A stretch of DNA of 64,000 bases from Sinorhizobium garamanticum. GTDB lineage: Bacteria; Pseudomonadota; Alphaproteobacteria; Rhizobiales; Rhizobiaceae. Below are positions 24,737 to 33,886 of this stretch, in pieces. The notes below the pieces were generated by a model. That model was not told the DNA's origin and did not search any database. It saw only the letters and a program-made list of their open reading frames with translations. Within the stretch, counting starts at the first letter, position 1. Every line of letters begins with the position of its first letter. The stretch covers positions 2,363,001-2,427,000 of the forward strand of contig NZ_CP120373.1 in NCBI RefSeq assembly GCF_029892065.1, in the 5' to 3' direction. Both the position numbers and the translations under genes were made by a program.

Positions 24737-26176
24737 ATGGATGAAATGAGCCTCACTAATCTGCAAGCGGGAAAGACGACGGTTAAGGCCGAGGCAATCG
24801 AGGCGCTGGCGGGACAAATGCGCGGTCGCGTGCTGAACGCGAACGACGCGGGCTACGACGAGGCGCGCACGATCTGGAACGGAATGATCGACCGCAAGCC
24901 TTCTCTGATCGTGCAATGCGCCGGGGCGGCCGACGTCATCAACGCGGTTCGTTTCGCGGCCGAAAACGGCCTGCTCGTCGCCGTGCGCGGCGGTGGACAT
25001 AACATTGCCGGCAACGCCGTCTGCGACGGCGGCCTGATGATCGATCTGTCGCCGATGAAATCGGTGCGGGTGGACACCACGGCGAAAAAGGCATGGGTCG
25101 AGCCGGGCGCGACGCTCGCCGACGTCGACAAGGAAACCCAGGCTTTCCAACTGGTGCTGCCGACGGGGATCAATTCGACGACCGGTATTGCCGGACTGAC
25201 GCTTGGCGGCGGTTTCGGATGGACCACGCGTAAGTTCGGGTTGACGCTGGACAACCTGCTTTCGGTCGATGTGGTGACGGCGAATGGCGAGCTGGTGCGC
25301 GCTAGCCCTACGGAGCATCGCGACCTGTTCTGGGCGCTGCGCGGCGGCGGGGGGAATTTCGGCGTCGTCACGGCTTTCGAATTCCAGCTCCACGAACTCG
25401 ACACCCAGGTTCTCGCGGGTCTCGTCGTTCACCCCTTCGCGGACGCGCAAGCGGTCCTTCAGCAATACCGCCAAGCGCTCGAGACGGCGCCCGACGAACT
25501 CACCTGCTGGGCCGTGATGCGGCAGGCACCGCCGCTGCCATTTCTTCCGGAGGAGTGGCACGGCAAGGAAATCCTCGTTCTGGCCATGTGCTACTCAGGC
25601 GATATCGCGGCCGGGGGGCAGGCAACTGCTGCATTGCGCTCGATCGGCAATCCGATCGCCGACGTCGTCGGTCCCAGTCCCTTCGTCGGCTGGCAGCAGG
25701 CGTTCGATCCCTTGCTCACGCCGGGTGCTCGTAACTACTGGAAGAGCCATGATTTCATGGAACTGTCCGACACGACGATCGGCATCCTGCTGGACGCCAT
25801 TCGTCAATTGCCGGGACCGGAATGCGAAATCTTCATCGGTCACGTCGGTGGTGCCGCTGGCCGCGTCGCTGCGGAGGAGACGGCTTTCCCACAGCGCAGT
25901 TCCCATTTCGTCATGAATGTTCATGCTCGGTGGCGCGAACCGGGAATGGACCAGACCTGCATAGACTGGGCGCGCCGCCTTTTCGAAGCCGCCAAGCCCT
26001 ATGCAGCCGGAACGGCCTACATCAATTTCATGCCGGCCGATGAAATCGACCGCGTCGAGGCTGCCTATGGCAGCAATTACGGCCGGCTCGTCGAGGTCAA
26101 GCGTAGATACGACCCGCAAAACCTGTTTCGCATGAACCAGAACGTAAGGCCGATCGAGGAGCGGGGAGCGGCCTGA
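24737..26176 (+). CDS. FAD-linked oxidase with BBE domain (berberine-bridge-like)
   Basis: A 479-residue flavoprotein. The FAD_binding_4 domain includes VRGGGHNIAGN, where H88 is the expected covalent flavin attachment site, and GLTLGGGFGWTTRKFGLTLD. The Cys used by bicovalent members is absent from the corresponding GINSTTGIAGL stretch, so a single covalent bond is likely. The C-terminal BBE segment contains NFMPADEIDRVEAAYG and YDPQNLFRMNQNVRP. The ATG at 24737 has GGGAGGAG. It probably oxidises a sugar or alcohol; substrate unknown. It stands alone between the sugar cluster and a PLP decarboxylase. Confidence 0.9.
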   Translation: MDEMSLTNLQAGKTTVKAEAIEALAGQMRGRVLNANDAGYDEARTIWNGMIDRKPSLIVQCAGAADVINAVRFAAENGLLVAVRGGGHNIAGNAVCDGGLMIDLSPMKSVRVDTTAKKAWVEPGATLADVDKETQAFQLVLPTGINSTTGIAGLTLGGGFGWTTRKFGLTLDNLLSVDVVTANGELVRASPTEHRDLFWALRGGGGNFGVVTAFEFQLHELDTQVLAGLVVHPFADAQAVLQQYRQALETAPDELTCWAVMRQAPPLPFLPEEWHGKEILVLAMCYSGDIAAGGQATAALRSIGNPIADVVGPSPFVGWQQAFDPLLTPGARNYWKSHDFMELSDTTIGILLDAIRQLPGPECEIFIGHVGGAAGRVAAEETAFPQRSSHFVMNVHARWREPGMDQTCIDWARRLFEAAKPYAAGTAYINFMPADEIDRVEAAYGSNYGRLVEVKRRYDPQNLFRMNQNVRPIEERGAA

Positions 26177-26324
26177 GCCCGCAAGAACTGCCGCCCACTG
26201 CTAAAATGTGGCCATGCGCGTTCGTCATGCGCGTGGCCGGCCTCACGTCGTGACGGCGGAACAGATGCGTAAGAGTTATCATTGTCGCCGGCGAGGGCCG
26301 GCGCCTTGGCCTGAGGGGGGCTTG

Positions 26325-27758
26325 ATGGGAGAAGAGTCGGTAGACGACCTGTTTCAGCGCGCGGCGGAACATGCCGTGCGCTTCCGCGACAGCATATCCG
26401 CAGGCCCGCAAAAGCCGCGGGTCTCCTATCACGCATCGCTTGAGGAATTTCGTGAAGCCTTGCCAGAGCGAGGGGACGCCGGCCTTGGCGTGATCGACGC
26501 GCTTGTGGCGAAGGCGGAGCCGGGACTTCACGCGATGACGGGCCCGCGCTTCTTCGGCTGGGTCATCGGCGGGTCGCATCCGGTCGGTGTCGCCGCCGAC
26601 TGGCTGACGAGCGCCTGGGGCCAGAACACCGGCAACCATCATGCGACACCGGCAGCGGCGGCCGCCGAGGCGGTTGCCGGCAACTGGCTGCTCGACCTTC
26701 TCGATCTGCCGAGAGAGAGTTCCATCGGTTTCGTTACCGGCGCGACGGTCGCCAACTTTGTCTGCCTCGCCGCGGCACGCGGCAATGTGCTGCGAAACGC
26801 CGGCTGGGATGTCGAAGGGCAGGGCCTGTTCGGCGCAGCGCCAATCACGGTTCTGATTGGCGACGACGCCCATGCGACGGTTTTCTCCGCCCTGCAGTTT
26901 CTCGGCCTCGGGCACGACCGGGTTGTCCGCGTGAAGACCGATGAGGCCGGCCGCATTGTCGTGTCCGATTTCGCCGATGCGGCTGGCAAGGTCTCCGGCC
27001 CCTGCATTGCCATCCTTCAGGCTGGACAGATCAATACGGGCGCCTTCGACGATTTCGACCGCATCATCCCTATCGCCAGGGATATCGGCGCCTGGGTTCA
27101 TGTCGATGGCGCGTTCGGCCTTTGGGCGCGCGCCTGCCCGCAAAGGAGTGGCCTTGCCAAAGGCATCGACGGCGCCGATTCCTGGGCGACCGACGGTCAC
27201 AAATGGCTGCAGACGCCCTATGACTGCGGCTATGCCATCGTTCGCGACGAAGAGGCGCACCGCCGTGCGATGACGACTGCGGCAAGCTACCTGCCACCGA
27301 GCTTTGAGGGCGAGCGGGATCCGAGCCATTTCGTGCCGGAATTGTCGCGTCGTGCCCGCGGTTTTGCCACCTGGGCGATGATCAAGCATCTCGGGCGTGA
27401 CGGGATCGCCGCTATGGTCGAGCGTCACTGCCGGGTCGCCAATGCAATGGCCGAAAGACTGAGGTCGGAACAGGGAATCGCGGTACTGAACGACGTCGTG
27501 CTCAATCAGTTCCTCGTGCGGTTCGGTGTGAAACACCCGGACGACGAGGCCGACCGGCTCACGCAGCGGACGATCGAGCGGATACAGACCGACGGTGTCT
27601 GCTTCTGCGGCGGCGCGATCTGGCGTGGCCGCAAGGTCATGCGACTATCGGTGATCGCGTGGTTGACCGACGATGTCGCCGGAAACGTTGCGGCAGACGC
27701 GATCATCGCGGCCTGGCGAGCGGTGCTCCGGGAGAGTGACGGTCCCATTCAGGCCTGA
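26325..27758 (+). CDS. group II PLP-dependent decarboxylase
   Basis: A 477-residue aromatic-amino-acid/glutamate/diaminobutyrate decarboxylase-like enzyme. Landmarks: GWVIGGSHPVGVAADWL, FVTGATVANFVCLAAAR, HVDGAFGLWARACP, and the PLP lysine in WATDGHKWLQTPYDCG. GAGGGGGG precedes the ATG at 26325. The substrate cannot be read from sequence alone; in rhizobia such proteins are usually annotated simply as pyridoxal-dependent decarboxylases. A GNAT gene follows 16 bases later. Confidence 0.9.
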   Translation: MGEESVDDLFQRAAEHAVRFRDSISAGPQKPRVSYHASLEEFREALPERGDAGLGVIDALVAKAEPGLHAMTGPRFFGWVIGGSHPVGVAADWLTSAWGQNTGNHHATPAAAAAEAVAGNWLLDLLDLPRESSIGFVTGATVANFVCLAAARGNVLRNAGWDVEGQGLFGAAPITVLIGDDAHATVFSALQFLGLGHDRVVRVKTDEAGRIVVSDFADAAGKVSGPCIAILQAGQINTGAFDDFDRIIPIARDIGAWVHVDGAFGLWARACPQRSGLAKGIDGADSWATDGHKWLQTPYDCGYAIVRDEEAHRRAMTTAASYLPPSFEGERDPSHFVPELSRRARGFATWAMIKHLGRDGIAAMVERHCRVANAMAERLRSEQGIAVLNDVVLNQFLVRFGVKHPDDEADRLTQRTIERIQTDGVCFCGGAIWRGRKVMRLSVIAWLTDDVAGNVAADAIIAAWRAVLRESDGPIQA

Positions 27759-27774
27759 TGGCAGGTATGCGGAT

Positions 27775-28314
27775 ATGCACGTGACCATTCGCAGCGCAGC
27801 GTCGGCTGACGACTATGGCGCCTTTGGCGCGTTGATCCAGGAGTATACGGACTGGTGCCGAGCCCGCTATGCGCATGACCGCTGGTTTGTGGACGCGGCG
27901 TTTGGTCATCAATCGCTCGACGCGGAACTAAGGAACCTGCCTGCGGCATACGGGCCGCCGAACGGCAAAACCCTTCTTGCCACGGTCGGCGACCAGATCC
28001 ATGGCGCGTGCGCTTACCGCAAGCTTTCCGACGAGATTTGTGAGATGAAGCGGCTGTTCGTTCCGGCGCGCTTTCAGGGGCACGGCATCGGCAGGCGCCT
28101 GGGCGAGGCGATCATGGCTGCGGCGAGCGCCGACGGCTACACGCTGATGCGGCTCGACACGGCAAGCCGATTAACGGAGGCAATCGCCTTGTACAAATCG
28201 CTCGGGTTCAGCAATTGTCCTCCCTACCAGCAATATCCGGACGACCTCATGCCCCATATCGTCTTCATGGAGCGTGAGCTCGGCGCACCTACCGCACGCT
28301 TCCTTAAATCGTAG
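27775..28314 (+). CDS. GNAT family N-acetyltransferase
   Basis: A 179-residue acetyltransferase. Motif A is visible as MKRLFVPARFQGHGIGRRLGE (the Q/RxxGxG/A acetyl-CoA site is QGHGIGR), followed by LMRLDTASRLTEAIALYKSL and the terminal GFSNCPPYQQYP. The ATG at 27775 is the start of similarity. It sits 16 bases after the decarboxylase gene and may acetylate its amine product, which is only inference from location. Confidence 0.85.
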   Translation: MHVTIRSAASADDYGAFGALIQEYTDWCRARYAHDRWFVDAAFGHQSLDAELRNLPAAYGPPNGKTLLATVGDQIHGACAYRKLSDEICEMKRLFVPARFQGHGIGRRLGEAIMAAASADGYTLMRLDTASRLTEAIALYKSLGFSNCPPYQQYPDDLMPHIVFMERELGAPTARFLKS

Positions 28315-28334
28315 CCAACGTAAGGATAAAAACA

Positions 28335-28395
28335 GGCAGCAGTTCAAAATGCTACAGCGTCCTTTGCGCGTCCGATAAGACGCGCGGCGCTGTCG
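28335..28395. repeat. second copy of the TTTGCGCGTC palindromic repeat
   Basis: Contains TTCAAAATGCTACAGCGTCC, TTTGCGCGTC, AAGACGCGCGGCGCTGTCG; it aligns with 21327-21382 with few changes. Inner arms CGCGTC and GACGCG are intact. It lies between the converging ends of the GNAT and MarR genes and probably helps terminate both. Confidence 0.7.
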
Positions 28396-28396
28396 T

Positions 28397-28858
28397 TCAA
28401 TCTCTGACTAACGCCTCCGTCTCTTGCGCCAGACGGCGGGCGAGGTCGGGGGAAAAGTGCGCTGCCAGCCTTGCCTGGGCGTCGCGCCAGACCGGGATCG
28501 CCGCCTCGAGCCTTTGAGCGCCGGTCTCAGTCAGCCACACCGCGCGGCGGCGCAAATCGGCCTCGACCACGGCGATCTCGATCAAGCCTTCGTTCTCGAG
28601 GGTGCGCAGGTTTCGGGAAAGGGTGGATTGGTCAAGCCCGCTGCGGCGCGCCAATGCGCCGAGCGTGTCGTCAGATGCCGCTGCGATCTGGGCCATCAGG
28701 CCGAGTTGCGCCACGCTGAGCCCGCACCCCGCCATTTCGCGGTCCATGAATTGGGTGATGCGCCGGGCAGCGAGCCGGCTGTTCAGACCGGCGCAGGTGT
28801 CTACCAAGGTCCTGGCATCGCTGCGGAGCGTTTTTGGCGGTTGCCTCGTCTTTCCCAT
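28397..28858 (-). CDS. MarR-family transcriptional regulator
   Basis: A 153-residue MarR protein: winged helix in LGALARRSGLDQSTLSRNLRTLENEGLIEI and wing AVVEADLRRRAVWLTETG (both in part). It is divergent from a DUF488 gene 47 bases away. The ATG at 28858 is preferred because the intergenic inverted repeats (28862-28890) then lie upstream of it; an ATG at 28891 with GAAGG at 8 bases is possible but would put the operators inside the gene. It probably controls itself and the DUF488/cysteine-synthase-like pair. Confidence 0.88.
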   Translation of the reverse strand: MGKTRQPPKTLRSDARTLVDTCAGLNSRLAARRITQFMDREMAGCGLSVAQLGLMAQIAAASDDTLGALARRSGLDQSTLSRNLRTLENEGLIEIAVVEADLRRRAVWLTETGAQRLEAAIPVWRDAQARLAAHFSPDLARRLAQETEALVRD

Positions 28859-28861
28859 GAT

Positions 28862-28890
28862 TGTATGCATATACATAGTATGTAGATACA
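28862..28890. promoter_or_regulatory. putative MarR operator pair in the divergent promoter
   Basis: Two inverted repeats: TGTAT-GCAT-ATACA (28862-28875) and TGTA-GA-TACA (28881-28890), centred about 17-19 bases apart. They fill the short AT-rich gap between the MarR gene and the DUF488 gene, where a shared operator is expected. Confidence 0.5.
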
Positions 28891-28905
28891 TGGAAAGGCC
28901 TTCTG

Positions 28906-29283
28906 ATGACCTCGCTCAAATTGAAGCGTGTGTACGAGGCGCCGGAGACCAGCGACGGCACACGCATCCTCGTCGACCGGCTCTGGCCGCGCGGCATTGC
29001 CAAGGACAAGGCCGGGATCGATCTCTGGCTGAAGGACATCGCGCCGAGCGATGCCTTGCGCAAGCGCTTCCATGGAAAGCCGGATGCATGGGACGAGTTC
29101 TGCACGGCCTATGCGGCGGAGCTGGAGGGCGCCGCGGCGCAGGCGGCAGTCCAGGAGCTTCGCGAGCGTCTGGCAAAGGGTTCCGTGACGTTGGTCTACG
29201 CCGCGCGCAACGAGGAGAGGAACAATGCGGTGGCGCTGAAGGCATGGCTCGAAGGGGGGCGGGGAGGGAACCAGTCGCCATGA
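28906..29283 (+). CDS. DUF488 family protein
   Basis: A 125-residue DUF488 (YeaO-like) protein: LKRVYEAPETSDGTRILVDRLWPRG, with the family R-x-L-V-D-R-L-W-P-R-G block, DLWLKDIAPSDALRKRF, FCTAYAAEL and VTLVYAARNEERNNA. Biochemical role is not established for the family. GGAAAGG lies before the ATG. It overlaps the following cysteine-synthase-like gene by 4 bases and is divergent from a MarR gene. Confidence 0.9.
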   Translation: MTSLKLKRVYEAPETSDGTRILVDRLWPRGIAKDKAGIDLWLKDIAPSDALRKRFHGKPDAWDEFCTAYAAELEGAAAQAAVQELRERLAKGSVTLVYAARNEERNNAVALKAWLEGGRGGNQSP

Positions 29284-30224
29284 GCGAGCTTCGGCGGAAC
29301 ATCTTGCACTGCATTGGCAACACGTCGCTGATCGCCCTCCGGAATATCGTTCCCGCAAACGGCGCGCGCATCTTGCTGAAGCTCGAAAGCGAGAATCCCA
29401 CCGGCAGCATGAAGGACCGCATGGCACTCGCCATGATTGAGGCGGCGGAGGCGGACGGGCGCCTGAAGCCGGGCGGGGCGGTCGTCGAATATACCGGTGG
29501 CAGCACGGGTGTGTCGCTGTCGCTGGTCTGCGCCGTGAAAGGCCATCCGCTCCATATCGTGACGTCCGATGCCTTCGCCCAGGAAAAGCTTGACCACATG
29601 AAAATCCTCGGCGCCAAGCTTGAAATCGTGCCGAGTGATGGCGGCAGGATGACGGGAAAACTGACGCGAGACATGATCGAGGCGGCGCGCATCATTGCGC
29701 TCGAGATCGGGGCCTTTTGGACCGACCAGATGAAGAACGAGGACCAGATCGTCGCCTATCACGCGATGGCGGAGGAAATCTGGGCCGATACGGCGGGGCG
29801 CATCAACGGTTTTGTCCAGAGCGTGGGAACGGCTGCATCCCTCCGTGGCATCGGAGAAGGCTTGCGCCGTCACAACGAGCAGGTTCGGGTCATCGCCGTG
29901 GAACCATCGGAATCCGCGGTTCTGTCGGGCGACGAGCCCGGTGCACACAAGATCGATGGTGTGGGCGCCGGGTTCGTCGTGCCGCTCTGGCGCCACGACC
30001 TTGCTGACGAGATCGAGCGAGTCTCGACAGGCGAAGCAATCGCGATGGCGATGCGACTCGCCCGCGAGGAGGGGTTGTTTGCCGGCACTTCAACAGGCGC
30101 CAACGTTATCGCAGCACTGCGACTGGCCGAACGGCTCGGGTCAGACGCGACCATCGTCACGGTGATGTGCGATACAGGCATGAAGTACCTTCGGAATTAC
30201 GGGGCGGTGCATCTGCCGGTTTGA
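29280..30224 (+). CDS. PLP-dependent cysteine synthase/cystathionine beta-synthase family protein
   Basis: A 314-residue fold-type II PLP enzyme. The PLP lysine is in ESENPTGSMKDRMAL; the substrate loop reads EYTGGSTGVSLS and the phosphate-binding region QSVGTAASLRGIGEGL. A TGMKYL segment close to the C-terminus fits CysK-like enzymes. It departs from classical CysK (PTGGSTGV in place of the TSGNTG loop), so the reaction may be different, such as cysteine or diaminopropionate chemistry. Its ATG overlaps the DUF488 stop (ATGA) with GGGAGGGAA upstream, so the two are co-translated. Confidence 0.87.
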   Translation: MSELRRNILHCIGNTSLIALRNIVPANGARILLKLESENPTGSMKDRMALAMIEAAEADGRLKPGGAVVEYTGGSTGVSLSLVCAVKGHPLHIVTSDAFAQEKLDHMKILGAKLEIVPSDGGRMTGKLTRDMIEAARIIALEIGAFWTDQMKNEDQIVAYHAMAEEIWADTAGRINGFVQSVGTAASLRGIGEGLRRHNEQVRVIAVEPSESAVLSGDEPGAHKIDGVGAGFVVPLWRHDLADEIERVSTGEAIAMAMRLAREEGLFAGTSTGANVIAALRLAERLGSDATIVTVMCDTGMKYLRNYGAVHLPV

Positions 30225-30234
30225 CTCCCGACGG

Positions 30235-31119
30235 TCACACCCTCATCGCTTCGATCACGGCCCGCAGCCCCGCCGAAATGTTCCGGCGGCTCGGATAGTA
30301 GAGATAAAACCAGTCCTCTGGCGGGCACCATTCGTCGAGGCAGCGGATCAGCCTGCCGTCGATGATCTCGCGTTGCGCGCGGTTTTCCCAGACATAGGCG
30401 AGCGCCACGCCGGAGAGCGCCACCTGGACCATGAGTTCCTGGTCGTCGAGCGCGATCGGTCCGCTCGGGTGGAAGGCGACGGCCTCGCCGTTGTGTTCGA
30501 ATTCCCAGGGGTAGCGGACACCACTCGGATACATGTTCTGGACGCAGACATGGTCCTTCAGTTCATGCGGCGTCTGCGGAATGCTCCGTTCGCGGAAGTA
30601 GTCCGGTGCGCCCACAACCGCGAAGCGTAGCCGGGGCCCGACCTTCACCGCCACCATGCCTTCCCGAAGGCTTTCGCCGAGGCGGATGCCGGCGTCGAAG
30701 CCTTCCTCGACGATATCTACCAGCCGGTCGGTCGCCGATATCTCGAGTTGCAGATTGGGATTGTCCCGGATGAGCGGCCCCATCACGCGGCCGATGATGA
30801 AAGGGGCAATCGAATTCGGGACATTGATGCGCACCTTGCCGAACGGTGTGTCGCGAAACCTGTTGAGCGCGTCGAGCGCCGATCCGATTTCACCGAAGGC
30901 GGGCGTGAGATGCGCTTGAAGCATGGTGCCGGCGTCGGTCAGCGAGACGCTGCGGGTCGTGCGATTGAGTAGCCGAAGCCCGATCCGCTCCTCCAGGTTG
31001 CTGACGGCATGGCTGATCGCCGAGGCCGTGACCCCACGTTCCTCGGCCGCCTTGCGAAAACTTCGGTGCCGGGCGACGGCGTCGAAGGCCGCGAGTTCTG
31101 ACAGGTCGGTTGCGCGCAT
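30235..31119 (-). CDS. LysR-family transcriptional regulator
   Basis: A 294-residue LysR protein: N-terminal HTH ([20 protein letters not shown] then [20 protein letters not shown]) and the periplasmic-binding-like effector domain. It belongs to the AaeR/DsdC-like group commonly adjacent to short-chain dehydrogenases. It is divergent from two SDR genes (gap 31120-31262), which are the probable targets. An imperfect CTCA-N7-TGAG dyad at 31132-31146 is a candidate binding site. Confidence 0.92.
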   Translation of the reverse strand: MRATDLSELAAFDAVARHRSFRKAAEERGVTASAISHAVSNLEERIGLRLLNRTTRSVSLTDAGTMLQAHLTPAFGEIGSALDALNRFRDTPFGKVRINVPNSIAPFIIGRVMGPLIRDNPNLQLEISATDRLVDIVEEGFDAGIRLGESLREGMVAVKVGPRLRFAVVGAPDYFRERSIPQTPHELKDHVCVQNMYPSGVRYPWEFEHNGEAVAFHPSGPIALDDQELMVQVALSGVALAYVWENRAQREIIDGRLIRCLDEWCPPEDWFYLYYPSRRNISAGLRAVIEAMRV

Positions 31120-31262
31120 AGATGAATCTCGCTCAGCATTATTGAGAGAATTTCCATTCTAATCACGCAAATCGAATTGCGCCATTCTCCCCTCGTCGCC
31201 ACGGGCAAAGTCAGCCCGGCCTCGAGGATCTGATCCTCATCCGATCAAGGAAGGAGTTCGCA

Positions 31263-32108
31263 ATGGCACAGACATGGTTCATCACAGGCTGCTCGACCGG
31301 CTTCGGCCGCGCGCTCGCACAGCACGTCATCGCGCTCGGCCACAATGTCGTCGTCACGGCTCGTGATGCGGCGCAGGTTGCCGATCTATCGGCCATCGCG
31401 CCGGACCGCACGCTCGCTCTCGCGCTTGACGTGACGAAGACAGACGACATTGCCGAGGCGACACGCGCCGCCGAGCAGCGTTTCGGCCACATCGACGTTC
31501 TCGTCAACAATGCCGGTGTCGGTTACTTCGGCGCTTTCGAAGAGAGCGACGTGGATGCCGTCCGCGCCATGTTCGAGGTCAATGTCTGGGGTCTCGCCAA
31601 CATGACGCGCGCGGTCTTGCCCGGCATGCGCCGGCGCCGCTCGGGCACGATCGTCAACATTTCTTCGATCGGCGGGTTGCGGTCGGTACCGTCGCTCAGC
31701 TTCTACGCGGCCTCGAAATTCGCTGTCGAAGCCTTGTCCGAGGGGCTGTCGAAAGAGACCGAGCCGCTCGGCATCAAGGTGCTCATCGTCGAGCCCGGTC
31801 CCTTCCGCACCGATTGGGCGGGACGCTCCGCCAGCGAGGCCACCGTCTCAAGCAACGACTATGAGGACACGGCAGGTGCCGTCTGGCGCCGGATCAGGGG
31901 TTACAGCGGCAAGCAACCCGGCGACCCCGAACGGGCCGCGCGTGCGATCGTCATGGCGGTCAATGCCGCCGAACCACCGCTTAGGCTGCTGCTCGGCCGC
32001 GAGGCTCTCGCCGGCGCTCGGGCGAAGCTCGAGGCCTTGCGCAAGGATTTCGATGCGTGGGCCGAAGTGACCGAAGGGGCCGATTTCCCGGCCACCGAAT
32101 CGAACTGA
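31263..32108 (+). CDS. short-chain dehydrogenase/reductase
   Basis: A 281-residue classical SDR. The cofactor motif is TGCSTGFG near residue 9; NNAG is at DVLVNNAGVGYFG; the catalytic Ser and Y-x3-K are in NISSIGG and FYAASKFAVEAL. AAGGAAGG precedes the start. Together with the following SDR it forms a tandem pair of paralogues divergent from a LysR gene. Substrate unknown. Confidence 0.92.
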   Translation: MAQTWFITGCSTGFGRALAQHVIALGHNVVVTARDAAQVADLSAIAPDRTLALALDVTKTDDIAEATRAAEQRFGHIDVLVNNAGVGYFGAFEESDVDAVRAMFEVNVWGLANMTRAVLPGMRRRRSGTIVNISSIGGLRSVPSLSFYAASKFAVEALSEGLSKETEPLGIKVLIVEPGPFRTDWAGRSASEATVSSNDYEDTAGAVWRRIRGYSGKQPGDPERAARAIVMAVNAAEPPLRLLLGREALAGARAKLEALRKDFDAWAEVTEGADFPATESN

Positions 32109-32157
32109 TTGAAACTTGAAGAAAGCGTCCAACTCAAATTAAGGAAAGGATATTTCC

Positions 32158-33000
32158 ATGCGTATCTGGTTCATCACAGGTGCCTCCCGCGGCTTTGGCG
32201 CGCTGATCACGAAGGAGGCACTCAGTGCCGGAGATGCGGTCGTCGCCACGGCGCGCCGCGTCGAATCCCTCGATGCCCTCGGCCAGCACGAGAATCTTCT
32301 TAAGTTGGCCCTCGACGTCACCAATGAGGAACAGGCTCGGGCGGCGGCCGCGGCAGCGGTGGAGCGCTTCGGCCGGATCGACGTCCTCCTCAACAATGCC
32401 GGCTACGGCCTGCTCGGTGCCGTCGAGGAAGCAACCGCGGAAGAAATCGAGAAGATCTATCGCACCAATGTCTTCGGCCTTCTCGCCGTCACCCGCGCCG
32501 TCCTGCCGCAGATGCGCAGCCAGCGCTCGGGCCATATCATCAACATCTCTTCGATCGGCGGCTATTCGGCCTTTACCGGCTGGGGCGTTTACGGCTCGAC
32601 CAAATTCGCGATCGAGGGGCTGACCGAGGCACTAGCGCAGGAATTGGCGCCGATCGGCATCAAGGCGACGGTGGTCGAGCCGGGTTTCTTCCGCACCGAC
32701 TTCCTGGACGAGCAATCGTTGGCGGTGAGCCCGCTGTCGATCTCGGATTATAGCGAGACCGTCGGCGCCATGCGCGAATTCGCCAAGACGGCAAACCATG
32801 CCCAGCCGGGCGACCCGGCACGGCTTGCAAAAGCCATGGTCCAACTCGCCCACGCCGACAACCCGCCGCTGCGTATGCCCTTCGGCAGCGACACGGTCGC
32901 CGCGATCGAGGCCAAGAATGCCCATGTCGCAGGCGAACTCGCCGCCTGGCGGGAACTGGCGGTATCGACGGACTTTCCGAAGGACAGTGCGTCCGTCTAA
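32158..33000 (+). CDS. short-chain dehydrogenase/reductase (tandem paralogue)
   Basis: A 280-residue SDR with TGASRGFGALI, DVLLNNAGYGLLG, NISSIGG and VYGSTKFAIEGL (Y-x3-K). It resembles the preceding SDR throughout, including the NVFGLLAVTRAVLPQMR segment, so the pair arose by duplication. GGAAAGG lies a few bases before the ATG. A terminator follows at 33027. Confidence 0.92.
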   Translation: MRIWFITGASRGFGALITKEALSAGDAVVATARRVESLDALGQHENLLKLALDVTNEEQARAAAAAAVERFGRIDVLLNNAGYGLLGAVEEATAEEIEKIYRTNVFGLLAVTRAVLPQMRSQRSGHIINISSIGGYSAFTGWGVYGSTKFAIEGLTEALAQELAPIGIKATVVEPGFFRTDFLDEQSLAVSPLSISDYSETVGAMREFAKTANHAQPGDPARLAKAMVQLAHADNPPLRMPFGSDTVAAIEAKNAHVAGELAAWRELAVSTDFPKDSASV

Positions 33001-33026
33001 CGACCGACGGAATTGCCTAGATCTGG

Positions 33027-33063
33027 AGGCCGGTGGCTGTGCAAGGTGGCCACCGGCCTTTTT
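33027..33063 (+). terminator. Rho-independent terminator after the SDR pair
   Basis: Arms AGGCCGGTGGC (33027-33037) and GCCACCGGCCT (33049-33059) form an 11-bp perfect stem followed by TTTTT. Confidence 0.85.
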
Positions 33064-33195
33064 GCGACTGGAGTGGGTATCCGGAGAATTGAAGTCGGGC
33101 CTGCGGCGCAACGGCCATTCGTCGTTGACTTCGCAGGTGATGAGAGGAAAATGTTTCTCCTGATACGTCACTACGCAACATTGAGGGTGCCTACG

Positions 33196-33666
33196 ATGAC
33201 GATCGCAAGGAAACTTCAGGACTATATCGAAGGCGAGGGTGTGGCCTATGACACCGTCGCTCATCACCGCACGGCAACCACCAGTCAGTCGGCGCAGGCG
33301 GCGCATGTTCCGGGCAGCAGGCTGGCCAAGTCCGTGGTCGTGCATCACGAAATGGGATATTTTCTCGCCGTTGTTCCGAGCACGCATCGGATCGAACTCT
33401 CCACGTTGCAGGAGGTGATGAACAGGCGCCTTGGCCTCGCCTCGGAGGAGGAGGTCAGCACGCTATTCGCCGATTGCGACACCGGCGCGGTGCCGCCCAT
33501 CGGATCGGCCTATAATGTGCCGGTGGTCCTTGATGAGAGCCTCGGCAACGTCCCCGACGTCTACTTCGAAGGCGGCGACCACAAAACACTGGTGCATGTC
33601 AGCGGACCAAACTTCCGCAGCCTGATGAAGGATGCGCAGGTCGCCCGCTTCAGCCACCCGTCGTAA
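33196..33666 (+). CDS. YbaK/EbsC-type aminoacyl-tRNA deacylase family protein
   Basis: A 156-residue protein of the YbaK/ProX editing-domain family: GVAYDTVAHHRTATTSQSAQ at the N-terminus, AKSVVVHHEMGYFLAVVPS with the expected Lys, and GAVPPIGSAYNVPVVLDE typical of the family. These proteins hydrolyse mischarged tRNAs such as Cys-tRNAPro or Ala-tRNAPro. GAGGGTG precedes the ATG at 33196. Monocistronic in appearance. Substrate specificity cannot be decided. Confidence 0.87.
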   Translation: MTIARKLQDYIEGEGVAYDTVAHHRTATTSQSAQAAHVPGSRLAKSVVVHHEMGYFLAVVPSTHRIELSTLQEVMNRRLGLASEEEVSTLFADCDTGAVPPIGSAYNVPVVLDESLGNVPDVYFEGGDHKTLVHVSGPNFRSLMKDAQVARFSHPS

Positions 33667-33886
33667 CGGTCGCGATCCCGGTCGAGTCCTTGCAACCGGA
33701 CGCCGAGTTGGCGCTTTCGGGGGTGACCGCGCGTGTAACGGCGTACCCGGCAACGGCACGAAATTCCCCGACGGCTCGAAGATTGCGAAGATCCAGTGGT
33801 GAACGGTCCCAAACGCGATGAACAGGGAGCGCTATTGCCTGCCTCATCGGCAGCAGCCTGGCGCTGGGGGCAGCGCCGTGTAGCCG

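Noticed and set aside
24716..25561. A 281-codon minus-strand frame opposite the FAD-linked oxidase
   Set aside because: Arg/His/Gln-rich antisense translation with no domain; the plus-strand gene has clear flavin motifs.
33667..33886. Short minus-strand frames in the gap after the YbaK gene
   Set aside because: One frame reads HHWIFAIFEPSGNF, which looks protein-like for a few residues, but there is no start, no ribosome site and no recognisable domain; at most a relic.
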